Positions 9,975 to 18,451 of a stretch of 64,000 nucleotides of DNA are shown here, piece by piece. The translations under genes were made by a program, and so were the position numbers. Location: positions 1,860,001 through 1,924,000 of the forward strand of contig NZ_CP077941.1 in assembly GCF_019722725.1 (NCBI RefSeq), in the 5' to 3' direction. How positions within the stretch are numbered: position 1 is the first letter of the stretch; each line of letters opens with the position of its first letter. Under the pieces are notes generated by a model. That model saw nothing but the letters and a program-made list of their open reading frames with translations. It ran no database searches and had not been told where the DNA came from. The stretch comes from Vreelandella profundi (lineage in GTDB: Bacteria > Pseudomonadota > Gammaproteobacteria > Pseudomonadales > Halomonadaceae).

Positions 9975-10629
9975 GGTGTCCTTCTTCTAAAGCTGGGGGT
10001 AATGGCGCATTCATGGCGGCAACAACGACCGGCCTCAGGCGCCGGACTAAGTCCCGTACCGACACCTGCTCATGATAGTCCTTTTCCGCGATATCACGCA
10101 GGGCATCAAGGCCTGACAGGGTGAATATAACCGTGCCTAGCATGAAGTGTAGCCGCCAAAAGCGCTCGGCGTCTGGCAGCTCCGGGGTTGCTTGGCGCAC
10201 GAGTTCCGTGAAGCGCGTAAACACATCCCCATACTCTTGCTGTATATGTCGCCTTAAATGCCCTTGGGCCTGACTGTAAGCTAAACCTAGCAGGCGCATA
10301 AACACCTTCAAGCTATTACGCTCAGCGGGCACCGCAAGAACCGTCGTTGCCATGGTCTCAAGCAGCGTTTCTAGCGGAATAACCTGCCCATTATGCTGAG
10401 CCTCAAGCTCATCAAGCGCAGTGTGAAATCGCAGCGTAAAAGGATCCAGATAGCGGGAAAAAACAGCCTGGATTAAGGCTTTTTTGGAGCCAAAATGATA
10501 ATTCACAGCAGCAAGATTGACGCGCGCCTTGCTAGTGATGTTGCGCAGCGAGGTTTCAGCGAAACCACGCTCTGCAAAAAGCACTTCAGCGGTATCAAGT
10601 ATACGGGTCACCGTATCAGATTGAGCCAT
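9952..10629 (-). CDS. psrA: TetR-family fatty-acid-responsive regulator PsrA
   Basis: A 225-aa TetR regulator with an N-terminal helix-turn-helix (ILDTAEVLFAERGFAETSLR, then VNLAAVNYHFGSKKALI) and a ligand-binding C-terminal domain. Its place beside lexA and nagZ matches psrA of Pseudomonas, where the protein represses beta-oxidation genes, is relieved by long-chain fatty acids, and activates rpoS. A PsrA-like operator lies just upstream of its start (10643-10656), consistent with autorepression. The ATG at 10629 has a GGAG site 7 bases upstream. Synteny makes this better than a generic TetR call, but targets here are inferred. Confidence 0.85.
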   Translation of the reverse strand: MAQSDTVTRILDTAEVLFAERGFAETSLRNITSKARVNLAAVNYHFGSKKALIQAVFSRYLDPFTLRFHTALDELEAQHNGQVIPLETLLETMATTVLAVPAERNSLKVFMRLLGLAYSQAQGHLRRHIQQEYGDVFTRFTELVRQATPELPDAERFWRLHFMLGTVIFTLSGLDALRDIAEKDYHEQVSVRDLVRRLRPVVVAAMNAPLPPALEEGHHANAKAS

Positions 10630-10642
10630 GATGCTCTCCAGA

Positions 10643-10656
10643 GAAACAGGTGTTTA
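10643..10656. promoter_or_regulatory. Candidate PsrA operator (autoregulatory)
   Basis: GAAAC-AGGT-GTTTA fits the Pseudomonas PsrA consensus G/CAAAC-N2-4-GTTTG/C with one mismatch at the last base. It lies 14 bp upstream of the psrA start codon, within the promoter or leader. Confidence 0.6.
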
Positions 10657-10821
10657 AAACATCGCAAAATACTATGCCATAACCTGGGTAGTCTCAACGC
10701 TTGATTTGTTATCAGACTGCCTGGGTATTCATAAGAAAACGCTTAGTTTCAAACCATTGAAGCACTCTCAGAGCAGGAAATATCGGCATTGACAAGGCCA
10801 TATACTGGACAGAGAGACATA

Positions 10822-10837
10822 CTGTATACTTAAACAC
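10822..10837. promoter_or_regulatory. LexA box upstream of lexA
   Basis: CTGT-N8-ACAC matches the gammaproteobacterial SOS box CTGT-N8-ACAG except for the last base. It lies 57 bp upstream of the lexA start and overlaps a TATACT hexamer (10825-10830) that could be the -10 element. LexA autorepression is the expected function. Confidence 0.7.
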
Positions 10838-10850
10838 TTATCGTTTAAGT
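10828..10850. promoter_or_regulatory. Perfect 8-bp inverted repeat between SOS box and lexA
   Basis: ACTTAAAC-N7-GTTTAAGT is a perfect inverted repeat that partly overlaps the LexA box and extends toward lexA. The inner AAAC/GTTT halves recall a PsrA site, but the 7-base gap is longer than the published 2-4. It may be an additional operator or the start of a leader hairpin. Confidence 0.5.
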
Positions 10851-10894
10851 TACCTTCATTTTATGACCGTCTATTCACAATTTTGGAGCTTGGT

Positions 10895-11572
10895 ATGTCG
10901 CGTCCACTAACCGCTCGCCAACAGCATGTATTTGATTTTATTGTTAAGACCATGGGCGAATTTGGCTACCCTCCGACGCGCGCAGAAATCGCCAAAGCGC
11001 TTGGCTTTCGCTCACCCAACGCCGCTGAAGAGCATCTACGCGCACTTGAACGCAAGGGTGTTATCCGCATTATTCGCAATACGTCACGCGGCATACGCTT
11101 GCCTAACCAGGAGCCTCAAGACGTAGTGGACACGTCTGTCACGGCGCTTTCTGCCACGCTAGAGCCTTCTCAGACGGGCCTGCCTGTCATTGGTGAGGTA
11201 GCCGCCGGCAGTCCTATCTTGGCTGCCGAGCATATTGATCGCTACTGCCCGTTGCCCGCCGAGTATTTCACGCCAAAAGCGGATTACTTGCTGCGCGTTC
11301 GCGGATTATCTATGAAAGATATCGGCATTTTAGAGGGTGACCTGCTGGCCGTTCATCGTACTGAGCGTGTCCGCGATGGTCAGATAGTCGTTGCCCGCTT
11401 AGATGATGAAGTCACGGTGAAACGCTTTAAGCGCCAGGGTCACCAGGTCACTCTGTTCGCAGAGAACGCCGACTTTGCGCCGATTGAAATCGATCTGCGC
11501 TCCCAGTCGCTCGATATAGAAGGCGTTGGCGTTGGCGTGATTCGCGGCGGCAATGGTCAGGCGTTAGGTTAA
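10895..11572 (+). CDS. lexA: SOS repressor LexA
   Basis: A 225-aa repressor of DNA-damage genes. The N-terminal winged helix begins [12 protein letters not shown]. The autocleavage bond is Ala104-Gly105 in EVAAGSP. The catalytic dyad is Ser139 (RGLSMKD) and Lys176 (TVKRF). The ATG at 10895 is preceded by GGAG at 10885-10888; a TTG at 10883 is also in frame but overlaps that site, so I reject it. It is divergent from psrA and preceded by a LexA box. Confidence 0.97.
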   Translation: MSRPLTARQQHVFDFIVKTMGEFGYPPTRAEIAKALGFRSPNAAEEHLRALERKGVIRIIRNTSRGIRLPNQEPQDVVDTSVTALSATLEPSQTGLPVIGEVAAGSPILAAEHIDRYCPLPAEYFTPKADYLLRVRGLSMKDIGILEGDLLAVHRTERVRDGQIVVARLDDEVTVKRFKRQGHQVTLFAENADFAPIEIDLRSQSLDIEGVGVGVIRGGNGQALG

Positions 11573-11615
11573 GCACAGCATAAGCCAGCTATCCGTGCCT
11601 TTACCGCTTCTGATC

Positions 11616-11643
11616 GGGGAAGCCGCAAAGGCGCGGCTTCCCC
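11616..11643. terminator. 11-bp hairpin between lexA and purU
   Basis: GGGGAAGCCGC-N6-GCGGCTTCCCC forms a perfect 11-bp stem between the convergent lexA and purU genes. It lacks a following T-run on either strand, so it is either a non-classical terminator or a 3'-end stabilising hairpin. Confidence 0.5.
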
Positions 11644-11675
11644 GTGGCGATAGCGCTGCCTCACTGATGAGCCGT

Positions 11676-12530
11676 TTAGCTAAACACCACCGTTTTATTG
11701 CCATGGATCAGCACGCGGTCTTCTAGGTGCCAGCGCAAACCGCGTGCCAGTACCGCTTTCTCAACATCGCGCCCAAAACGCACTAAATCAGTGGGCGTAT
11801 GGCAGTGGCTAACACGGTGGATATCTTGCTCAATGATGGGGCCCGCATCAAGCTCCTCGGTGACATAGTGGCAGGTAGCGCCAATCAGCTTAACGCCGCG
11901 CTGGTAGGCCTGGTGATAAGGTTTTGCTCCTGCAAATGAGGGCAAGAAGCTGTGGTGAATATTGATTACCTTGCCTGAATAGCGGGCGCACAGCTCAGGT
12001 GGCAGGATTTGCATATAGCGTGCTAGTACGACGCAGTCCGCGCGTGCGCTATCGATTTCAGCCTGCACTTTGGCAAACGATGACTGCTTATCTGCCGGGT
12101 CTACCGGCACGTGATGATAAGGAATCCCGTACCACTGCGTCAGCGAACGCATATCGTCATGGTTGGAAATAACGCCAACAATATCGCAATCCAATTCACC
12201 CGACTGCCAGCGATACAGCAGGTCTACTAAGCAGTGCGATTCTCGCGACACCATTAGCACCACACGACGACGCTTTTGAGTATCGACCAACGCCCACTGC
12301 ATGCTGAATTCTCGGGCTACCGGCTCAAATGCGGCGCGTAGCGCTTCTACCGACATACCCACTGAATCCGCCAGGATTTCATAACGCATAAAAAAGCGGC
12401 CGGTTTCTAAGTCCGAATGCTGGCTGGCTTCAGTAATCGACCCACCTTGCTGGGCAATAAAACTCGACACGCGTGCAACAATGCCCACTCGATCAGGGCA
12501 AGAAACAACTAAACGATAATAATGCGACAT
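11676..12530 (-). CDS. purU: Formyltetrahydrofolate deformylase
   Basis: A 284-aa enzyme that hydrolyses 10-formyl-THF to formate and THF, balancing one-carbon pools and supplying formate to PurT. Residues 1-80 form an ACT domain (CPDRVGIVARV). The rest is a formyltransferase fold with INIHHSFLPSFAGAKPYHQA and ELDAGPIIEQD, including the conserved His and catalytic Asp. The length matches the family (about 280 aa). It is monocistronic and convergent with lexA. Confidence 0.96.
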   Translation of the reverse strand: MSHYYRLVVSCPDRVGIVARVSSFIAQQGGSITEASQHSDLETGRFFMRYEILADSVGMSVEALRAAFEPVAREFSMQWALVDTQKRRRVVLMVSRESHCLVDLLYRWQSGELDCDIVGVISNHDDMRSLTQWYGIPYHHVPVDPADKQSSFAKVQAEIDSARADCVVLARYMQILPPELCARYSGKVINIHHSFLPSFAGAKPYHQAYQRGVKLIGATCHYVTEELDAGPIIEQDIHRVSHCHTPTDLVRFGRDVEKAVLARGLRWHLEDRVLIHGNKTVVFS

Positions 12531-12715
12531 GGGGGTTACTCTTGACCTATTTCAAACATCACTGATGAAAAACTAGCCGGTTAAACCGACCTAACAAACC
12601 ATCACCTTGGCATGTTAACGAAGCTGCATAGTGTATCGGAAGGACAACGATGATTGTTAGCCGCCCCTGCCTTCCCGTATAGTTAAGTCACTACTTTTTA
12701 GGCTCTTCATAACTA

Positions 12716-14383
12716 ATGCATTCTTCACGCGTTCAAATTCGTCCCCGCCGTCGTCCACCGCTGCGCATATTGCCGCTGGGGGGATGTGGTGAGATCGGAA
12801 TGAATCTGACGCTATACGGCTATGATAATCATTGGATTGCCGTCGACTGCGGCATGATGATTCGTCAAGATCTTCCTAACTCACCGCTTCAGGTACCCAA
12901 CTTAGATACGCCGAAGGCGCTGGGGATCGTACCCAAAGCACTGTTTATCACGCATGGTCATGAAGATCACATCGGCGCGGTTGCCTGGCTCTGGCCCATG
13001 TGGAACTGCCCTATTTATGCCACGCCGCTGGCAGCAGGGCTGCTTAGACTAAAATTTGCTGAGCATCAGCTTAGCAGCGCAGCTATACAGGTCATTGAGC
13101 CTGGCGAAGCCCTCGAAAGCGGCCCATTCACTCTTCGCTATTTGCTTTTAACGCACTCCATCCCCGAAAGCTGTGCTCTGATGATGCTGGCCGGTGGTTA
13201 CCGCGTTTTACATACCGGCGATTGGAAACTTGATCCCGAGCCGCTGATTGGCACGCCGATAAGCCCAGCTCAATTCAAAGCTCTTGCCCCCATCGACTTA
13301 GTCGTGGGCGACTCAACCAACGCTCCTATGCCCGGCCATTCAGGCAGCGAGGGGGACGTCGCTCGGGCGTTAGCAAAAACGCTCAGCCGCTGTGAGGGCC
13401 GCGTCGTGGTCTCGTGCTTTGCAAGCAACTTGGCACGGGTGCTTGCGATAGGCCGCGCCGCGCACCAGTGTGGCCGGCGTATCAGCTTAATGGGCCGCTC
13501 AATGGAGCGCATGGTCAGCGTCGCGCGCGGGCTGGGATACATGGATGACTTACCGCCTCTAGTGCCCAATCACGACTTGGGCTACCTGCCGCCCGATGAA
13601 GTCGTCATCATTGCGACAGGCAGCCAAGGGGAGTCCCGAGCGGCGCTGCAGAGATTAGCTCAGGGCCGCCACCCTTCTGTCGACTTACAGCCGGGCGATA
13701 ACGTTATTTTTTCGGCCAAGGTCATACCCGGCAACGAGCGCCCCATTGATCAGCTTAAAAAGCGCTTAACCCAGCTGGGTGTACGTATTTACGACGAGGT
13801 GAACCACCCTGAGCTGCATGCGACCGGCCACCCTGCACAGGAGGAGTTAATTAAGCTTTACCAGTGGCTGAAGCCTAAATACTTGATGCCTGTTCACGGT
13901 GAAGCAAGGCATCAGAAGGCGCATCAGACGATTGCTGAGCAGCTGGGCATTAGCGCACCGCTAACGCCGGTCAATGGTGATTTGTTATGCTTTGACAATC
14001 ACGGCCTTCACCGTGAAGCGCGCCATGTGCAGCCGCCCTGCATTGTTAATCAGAACAGCGTTGTTCCACATCCAGGATTAGATGCGGCCATTTCCACGGC
14101 TCGACGCGGCAGCCTATATTTAGCGCTGCCCGTGACCATTAGCGACCACGGCTGGGCGCGCATCGGCCGTTTGATGCTGGATGCAACAAACGCCAGCCCG
14201 CTGGATGAAGACAGTTTTATTGATTGGCTTGATGAGCAGCTTGATGAGATTGCCGCCGACACACTCGCCGATCTGCGAAAGGCGCTGCAACCACGTTTGA
14301 TTCATTGGCTGGCAGATCATATGCAGCACATGCCTGACGTGCACCTGCAGATTACGGCGGCTGAAATGCCGGAGACCTCCTAG
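12716..14383 (+). CDS. Ribonuclease J family metallo-beta-lactamase nuclease
   Basis: A 555-aa protein of the beta-CASP metallo-beta-lactamase family. It begins with the RNase J signature LPLGGCGEIGMNLTLYGY and has the metal motif H80-G-H-E-D84-H85, then HTGDWKLD, GDSTN, and VHGEARH in the beta-CASP region. Such enzymes are 5'-3' exo- and endonucleases acting on RNA. It is near the usual RNase J length (about 555 aa). RNase J is patchy in gammaproteobacteria, which normally rely on RNase E, so its role here is uncertain. The ATG at 12716 lacks a strong ribosome site. Confidence 0.85.
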   Translation: MHSSRVQIRPRRRPPLRILPLGGCGEIGMNLTLYGYDNHWIAVDCGMMIRQDLPNSPLQVPNLDTPKALGIVPKALFITHGHEDHIGAVAWLWPMWNCPIYATPLAAGLLRLKFAEHQLSSAAIQVIEPGEALESGPFTLRYLLLTHSIPESCALMMLAGGYRVLHTGDWKLDPEPLIGTPISPAQFKALAPIDLVVGDSTNAPMPGHSGSEGDVARALAKTLSRCEGRVVVSCFASNLARVLAIGRAAHQCGRRISLMGRSMERMVSVARGLGYMDDLPPLVPNHDLGYLPPDEVVIIATGSQGESRAALQRLAQGRHPSVDLQPGDNVIFSAKVIPGNERPIDQLKKRLTQLGVRIYDEVNHPELHATGHPAQEELIKLYQWLKPKYLMPVHGEARHQKAHQTIAEQLGISAPLTPVNGDLLCFDNHGLHREARHVQPPCIVNQNSVVPHPGLDAAISTARRGSLYLALPVTISDHGWARIGRLMLDATNASPLDEDSFIDWLDEQLDEIAADTLADLRKALQPRLIHWLADHMQHMPDVHLQITAAEMPETS

Positions 14384-14410
14384 CAGAACAGCGTATAGCG
14401 TTATTAATCG

Positions 14411-14890
14411 TTAGCTTTTTGCTGGGCCGTTAGAAGCTTCCCAACGCGCCACATCCTGTTGATCAGAGTGACGCTCTGCGACCCAATACTCGCCCTGTGC
14501 GGAATGCTCTTTCTTCCAGAAAGGAGCCTGAGTTTTTAAATAGTCCATAATAAAATCACAGGCTTCAAATGCTTCACGGCGGTGAGCGCTTGCTACGAGC
14601 ACCCGCACAATCGCATCGCCCGGCTGCATATGTCCTACCCGATGAATAATGCGCACAGCGTTTAGCGCCCAGCGCTGCCCTGCCTGCTCACCGATGGCTT
14701 CAAGCGTTCGCTCGGTCATTCCAGGATAGTGCTCAAGTGTTAAACCGGTGACATCGGGCGTTTCATTGAAATCACGCACCAGTCCGGTAAAACTCACCAC
14801 CGCGCCAATATCCGTGCGCTCTGATAACACATCGTCATATCCATAGGCCATTGAGAAAGGCGCGGCTTGAATGGCAACTTTAATATCCAC
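14411..14890 (-). CDS. moaE: Molybdopterin synthase catalytic subunit
   Basis: A 159-aa MoaE. The motifs GAVVSFTGLVRD, LEHYPGM, RIIHRVG, VLVASAHRREAFEAC and the basic FWKKE near the C terminus are all typical; the Lys in the last is part of the active site. With thiocarboxylated MoaD it converts cyclic pyranopterin monophosphate to molybdopterin. It starts 3 bp after the moaC-moaD frame and is probably translated with it. It is convergent with the RNase J gene. Confidence 0.96.
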   Translation of the reverse strand: MDIKVAIQAAPFSMAYGYDDVLSERTDIGAVVSFTGLVRDFNETPDVTGLTLEHYPGMTERTLEAIGEQAGQRWALNAVRIIHRVGHMQPGDAIVRVLVASAHRREAFEACDFIMDYLKTQAPFWKKEHSAQGEYWVAERHSDQQDVARWEASNGPAKS

Positions 14891-14893
14891 GTT

Positions 14894-15691
14894 TCACCCC
14901 CCCGTGACCGGCGGAAAAAATGCCACTTCATCGTTATCGGTCACCAGCGCATCATCATTGGCCATCACTTGATTAATCGCACATAGCGTACGCTGATCGG
15001 CCAGTAGGTTGTAACGCGAATCGCGTGCCGCCAGCGTCGCTTTTAATCCGCGAATATCTCGGCTGGCAAGCTGATCCAGACCCACGACGGTCTCGCTCTC
15101 GCCAACGCGCTCGCGCAGCTCGGCTAAAAACTTAACGCACACGCAGGGTGAAGGACAGCGCTCACCCACGCTGACTTCCCCTGTCGAGCCGTCGCCGGTG
15201 ACAATAGGTGTCTGCTCGCTTAGGCGCTGGTAATCACCACGCTGCCCGCCCTGCTTGCTCTCAAGCTGAATGGCGTCGATACGCATACTTTTATCGACCG
15301 CTTTGCACATATCGTAAAGGGTCAAGCATGCAACGGAAACAGCCGTCAGCGCTTCCATTTCAACCCCTGTACGGCCATTTAAGCGGCACAGCGACGTCAC
15401 GTGAACACAGGACTCTGCCACGTCAATTTCAAACTCAACCGATACCTTAGAGAGCGCCAACGCATGGCAGAGCGGTATTAGCTCATGGGTTCTTTTCGCC
15501 GCCTGAATACCCGCGATACGCGCGGTTGCCAGAACATCACCCTTGGGCAACTGTCCGTCGCTAAGCAATGTTAATGTTGCGGGCTGCATCACAATACGCC
15601 CTGAAGCAACGGCTTCGCGGCGGGTTTCTTGCTTATCGCCAACGTCTACCATATTGGCTTCGCCACGGGTGTTGAGGTGGGTTAGCTGCAT
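14894..15691 (-). CDS. MoaC-MoaD in one reading frame (cPMP synthase and molybdopterin synthase sulfur carrier)
   Basis: One 265-aa frame carries MoaC (residues 1 to about 155: [32 protein letters not shown]) and then MoaD (about 175-265), ending in FFPPVTGG with the C-terminal Gly-Gly that must be free for thiocarboxylation. The two are separate genes in E. coli. The ATG at 15691 has AAAGGTGA 5 bases upstream; an in-frame GTG at 15700 lies inside that site. At the junction, a GTG at 15169 follows GGGGA by 7 bases, so a free MoaD of about 92 aa might also be made. There is no stop between the halves. Confidence 0.92.
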   Translation of the reverse strand: MQLTHLNTRGEANMVDVGDKQETRREAVASGRIVMQPATLTLLSDGQLPKGDVLATARIAGIQAAKRTHELIPLCHALALSKVSVEFEIDVAESCVHVTSLCRLNGRTGVEMEALTAVSVACLTLYDMCKAVDKSMRIDAIQLESKQGGQRGDYQRLSEQTPIVTGDGSTGEVSVGERCPSPCVCVKFLAELRERVGESETVVGLDQLASRDIRGLKATLAARDSRYNLLADQRTLCAINQVMANDDALVTDNDEVAFFPPVTGG

Positions 15692-15710
15692 AGTAATCAC
15701 CTTTGCTTGT

Positions 15711-15793
15711 GTGAAGGGCGCGTCGTTGAGGGCCGGTTCATTGAAGACTTGATCATTGAAGGCTTGATCATTGAAGATCTGGAGACTGAAGGC
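15711..15793. repeat. Degenerate tandem array with 15-bp period between mobB and moaC
   Basis: GTGAA, TTGAG, TTGAA, TTGAA, TTGAA and CTGAA occur at 15711, 15726, 15741, 15756, 15771 and 15786, an exact 15-bp period. The clearest units are TTGAAGACTTGATCA and TTGAAGGCTTGATCA. The array fills the spacer between the mobB stop and the moaC ribosome site. Confidence 0.88.
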
Positions 15794-15799
15794 AACGCC

Positions 15800-16336
15800 T
15801 TATTTTTTTGCATTAATCCAGGCCACGACCCAGCGCGCGATAGCGTCAATATCATCAAGATCTAGCCGAGGCACGCCTTCAGTCACATCGATTGAAGACA
15901 GCCTGTTCGCGGCGATCGCCGCCACCCATTTCCCCGTCAAAATTGACGCATCGCCAATGCCATCCCGGTACAGCACCAGCTTAGGTATTGGCCAGGTCTT
16001 AAAGCCTTCGACAATCACAAGATCAGGGTGATGTGGTACTAGCATGGCGATCAACTTAGCCAAGTCAGGTTCTTCTTGCCCGGGCGTTTCCTGCATCAGT
16101 GCAAAGCGCTGATGTGAAGCCACCAGCACCGGCGCCGCACCAGCGCTGCGCAGCTGATAGCTGTCCTTGCCGGGCTGATCTACATCAAACGAGTGATGGG
16201 CATGCTTAATCACGGCCACTTGCAAGCCATGCTCATTTAACTGCGGCAATAGCTTTTCTAATAGCGTCGTTTTACCGGTGCCACTCCAAGCAGCAATGCC
16301 CAAAATGGGAAAGGATGCCGTTAGTTCATCTCTCAT
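15800..16336 (-). CDS. mobB: Molybdopterin-guanine dinucleotide biosynthesis protein B
   Basis: A 178-aa GTP-binding adaptor that assists MobA in attaching GMP to molybdopterin. The P-loop AAWSGTGKTTLLEKL is at the N terminus, followed by KHAHHSFDVDQPGKDSYQLR, a typical MobB segment. The ATG at 16336 has an AGGAG site about 10 bases upstream; a TTG at 16378 would add 14 unrelated residues. It lies upstream of moaCD and moaE on the same strand, forming a molybdenum cofactor cluster. No molybdoenzyme is in the window. Confidence 0.93.
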   Translation of the reverse strand: MRDELTASFPILGIAAWSGTGKTTLLEKLLPQLNEHGLQVAVIKHAHHSFDVDQPGKDSYQLRSAGAAPVLVASHQRFALMQETPGQEEPDLAKLIAMLVPHHPDLVIVEGFKTWPIPKLVLYRDGIGDASILTGKWVAAIAANRLSSIDVTEGVPRLDLDDIDAIARWVVAWINAKK

Positions 16337-16408
16337 GCTGCCGACGCTCCTGGTTGCCACTGGCACGATGTCATCCAAGCGATGTACGTGGTGTTCAAAA
16401 CGCTAATG

Positions 16409-17641
16409 TTATTCGCCCTCTTGCTCTTGGGGTAACAGCCAGTTCAGCACAATACCCACTAACGCCGCTAAGCTGACGCCCTGCAGCGTAAACTGGCCAC
16501 CCCCAAACTGCATACCACCAATACCAAACACCAGTATCAATGAAACCACCACTAAATTGCGGGGCGCCGTTAGCGATTGCCCAGCACGGACGAGTGTATT
16601 CATTCCTACCACCGCGATGGAACCAAACAACAGCGTCATAATGCCGCCCATCACAGGGCCCGGAATGGTTTGCAAAAATGCGCCAAGCTTAGCAACAAAA
16701 GCCAACACAATGGCAACAATCGCAGCTACTATCATGTACTTGGGATTAAATGCTCGCGTGAGCGTAACCGCCCCCGTTACTTCTGAATAGGTAGTATTAG
16801 GCGGCCCACCAAATAAAGCGGCTACCGTCGTTGCTAATCCATCGCCGAGCAAGGTGCGATGAAGGCCCGGTTTTTCAAGATAGTCTTTGCCCGTCACCGA
16901 TCCAATCGCCACCATATCACCAATGTGCTCAACTGCCGGCGCAATAGCGACGGGTATCATGAACAAAATAGCGGCCCAGTGGAAACTTGGCGCTGTAAAG
17001 CTAGGTACCGATAGCCACGCGGCCTCGTGAATCGGCGTGAAGTCGACAACTCCCATCAGTAGCGCCAGCACATAGCCTGTAAAAATCCCGCCAATAATCG
17101 GTATTAGTCTTAGCAGCCCGCGTCCAAAAACGGCGAGCAGCAGCGTCACCAGCAGGCTGGTCATTGATAAGAAAATGGCGGCTCCATAGCCAATGTTATC
17201 GCTAGTTTCACCAGTGGCCATACTCACAGCGACGGGCGCCAGCGCAAGACCAATCACCATAATGACCGGCCCGACCACGACCGCAGGCAGTAAACGGTGC
17301 AGCCAAGCGGTACCTTTTACGCGTACGGCTTGTGAAATAACGACATACACCAGTCCAGCCGCCATTAGTCCACCCATCGTAGCTGAAACGCCAAAGCTGG
17401 CTACCGAGCCTTGAATAGGTGCAATAAAGGCAAACGATGAGGCTAAAAATACCGGTACGCTTTGGCTAGTGACCGAATGGAACACCAGCGTACCCACACC
17501 GGCGGTAAACAGTGCAACGCTCGGATCAAGCCCGGTTAAAAGCGGCACTAATACCAAGGCACCAAACGCGACAAAGAGCATTTGCGTACCGGTTAATAGC
17601 ACTTTTGCCCACGACTCAGTTTGACCGGCAACGTCACGCAT
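16409..17641 (-). CDS. uraA: Uracil permease, NCS2 family
   Basis: A 410-aa inner-membrane transporter with about 14 hydrophobic segments. It shows the NCS2 signatures PAVEHIGDMVAIG (transmembrane 8) and GGPPNTTYSEVTGAVTLTR (transmembrane 10), which form the base-binding site in E. coli UraA. It imports uracil with protons. It follows upp, whose product uses the imported base. An intrinsic terminator-like hairpin separates the two, so uraA may be expressed at a lower level than upp. The ATG at 17641 has AGGA 9 bases upstream. Confidence 0.95.
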   Translation of the reverse strand: MRDVAGQTESWAKVLLTGTQMLFVAFGALVLVPLLTGLDPSVALFTAGVGTLVFHSVTSQSVPVFLASSFAFIAPIQGSVASFGVSATMGGLMAAGLVYVVISQAVRVKGTAWLHRLLPAVVVGPVIMVIGLALAPVAVSMATGETSDNIGYGAAIFLSMTSLLVTLLLAVFGRGLLRLIPIIGGIFTGYVLALLMGVVDFTPIHEAAWLSVPSFTAPSFHWAAILFMIPVAIAPAVEHIGDMVAIGSVTGKDYLEKPGLHRTLLGDGLATTVAALFGGPPNTTYSEVTGAVTLTRAFNPKYMIVAAIVAIVLAFVAKLGAFLQTIPGPVMGGIMTLLFGSIAVVGMNTLVRAGQSLTAPRNLVVVSLILVFGIGGMQFGGGQFTLQGVSLAALVGIVLNWLLPQEQEGE

Positions 17642-17677
17642 CGGTGATATCCTAGAGATGATTAAATTGTAATGTGC

Positions 17678-17711
17678 AAAAAAATGCCCCTAACGCAGAG
17701 CGCAAGGGGCA
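17678..17711 (-). terminator. Intrinsic terminator/attenuator between upp and uraA
   Basis: On the minus strand, TGCCCCT-N13-AGGGGCA is followed by seven T residues. It lies downstream of upp and 37 bp before the uraA start, so it should reduce readthrough into uraA. Confidence 0.8.
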
Positions 17712-17727
17712 ATCTAAAGAGGGACGC

Positions 17728-18357
17728 TTAACGCGTTCCGAAAATCTTATCGCCAGCGTCGCCTAGCCCTGGGACGATATAGCCATTTTCATCCAATCGG
17801 TCATCAACGGAAGCGGTATAAATTTCGACATCGGGGTAGGCTTCCTGCACCCGCTTAATGCCTTCCGGGGCGGCGACCAACACAATTACTTTCATGTGCT
17901 CACAGCCGCGCTCGCGCAGCATATCTAGCGTTGCGACCATAGAGCCGCCTGTTGCCAGCATCGGATCAATGACAATCGCCATGCGCTCTTCAATATCGTT
18001 GGCAAATTTGGCGAAATAAGGAACCGGCTGCAGCGATTCTTCATCGCGGTAAAGTCCTACGACGCTGACCCGCGCACTGGGGATAAGGTCCGTTACGCCT
18101 TCCAACATGCCAAGCCCGGCACGTAAAATGGGTACAACGGTGACTTTTTTACCCTTTAACCGACGCGTAGCAATCGGCTCCCCGTTCCAGCCCTGAATCT
18201 CATGATCTTCAAGCTCCAGACCTTTAGTGGCTTCATAGGTCAACAGCTTAGCGACTTCACCTGCTAGTTCACGAAAGCTCTTAGTGCTCAGATCAACTTC
18301 ACGCATCAGCCCCAATTTATGTTGAACAAGCGGATGGTTAATAGCGTAAACACTCAT
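17728..18357 (-). CDS. upp: Uracil phosphoribosyltransferase
   Basis: A 209-aa enzyme of standard length that makes UMP from uracil and PRPP. It has [14 protein letters not shown], the PRPP loop [12 protein letters not shown], and the uracil-binding C terminus [15 protein letters not shown]. The start [16 protein letters not shown] is canonical. It is the first gene of upp-uraA, the same order as in E. coli and Pseudomonas. Confidence 0.97.
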   Translation of the reverse strand: MSVYAINHPLVQHKLGLMREVDLSTKSFRELAGEVAKLLTYEATKGLELEDHEIQGWNGEPIATRRLKGKKVTVVPILRAGLGMLEGVTDLIPSARVSVVGLYRDEESLQPVPYFAKFANDIEERMAIVIDPMLATGGSMVATLDMLRERGCEHMKVIVLVAAPEGIKRVQEAYPDVEIYTASVDDRLDENGYIVPGLGDAGDKIFGTR

Positions 18358-18451
18358 GGGACTTCCTCACTGCAGGGGATTCAGAATGGCAACCTGGGAT
18401 CTTTCATTAGGCGCAAAATTGCGCACATTCTACCCGCAACCCGTTTCGAGG

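Noticed and set aside
10883-10894. TTG start for lexA
   Set aside because: It overlaps the GGAG ribosome site that serves the ATG at 10895 and would add residues not typical of LexA.
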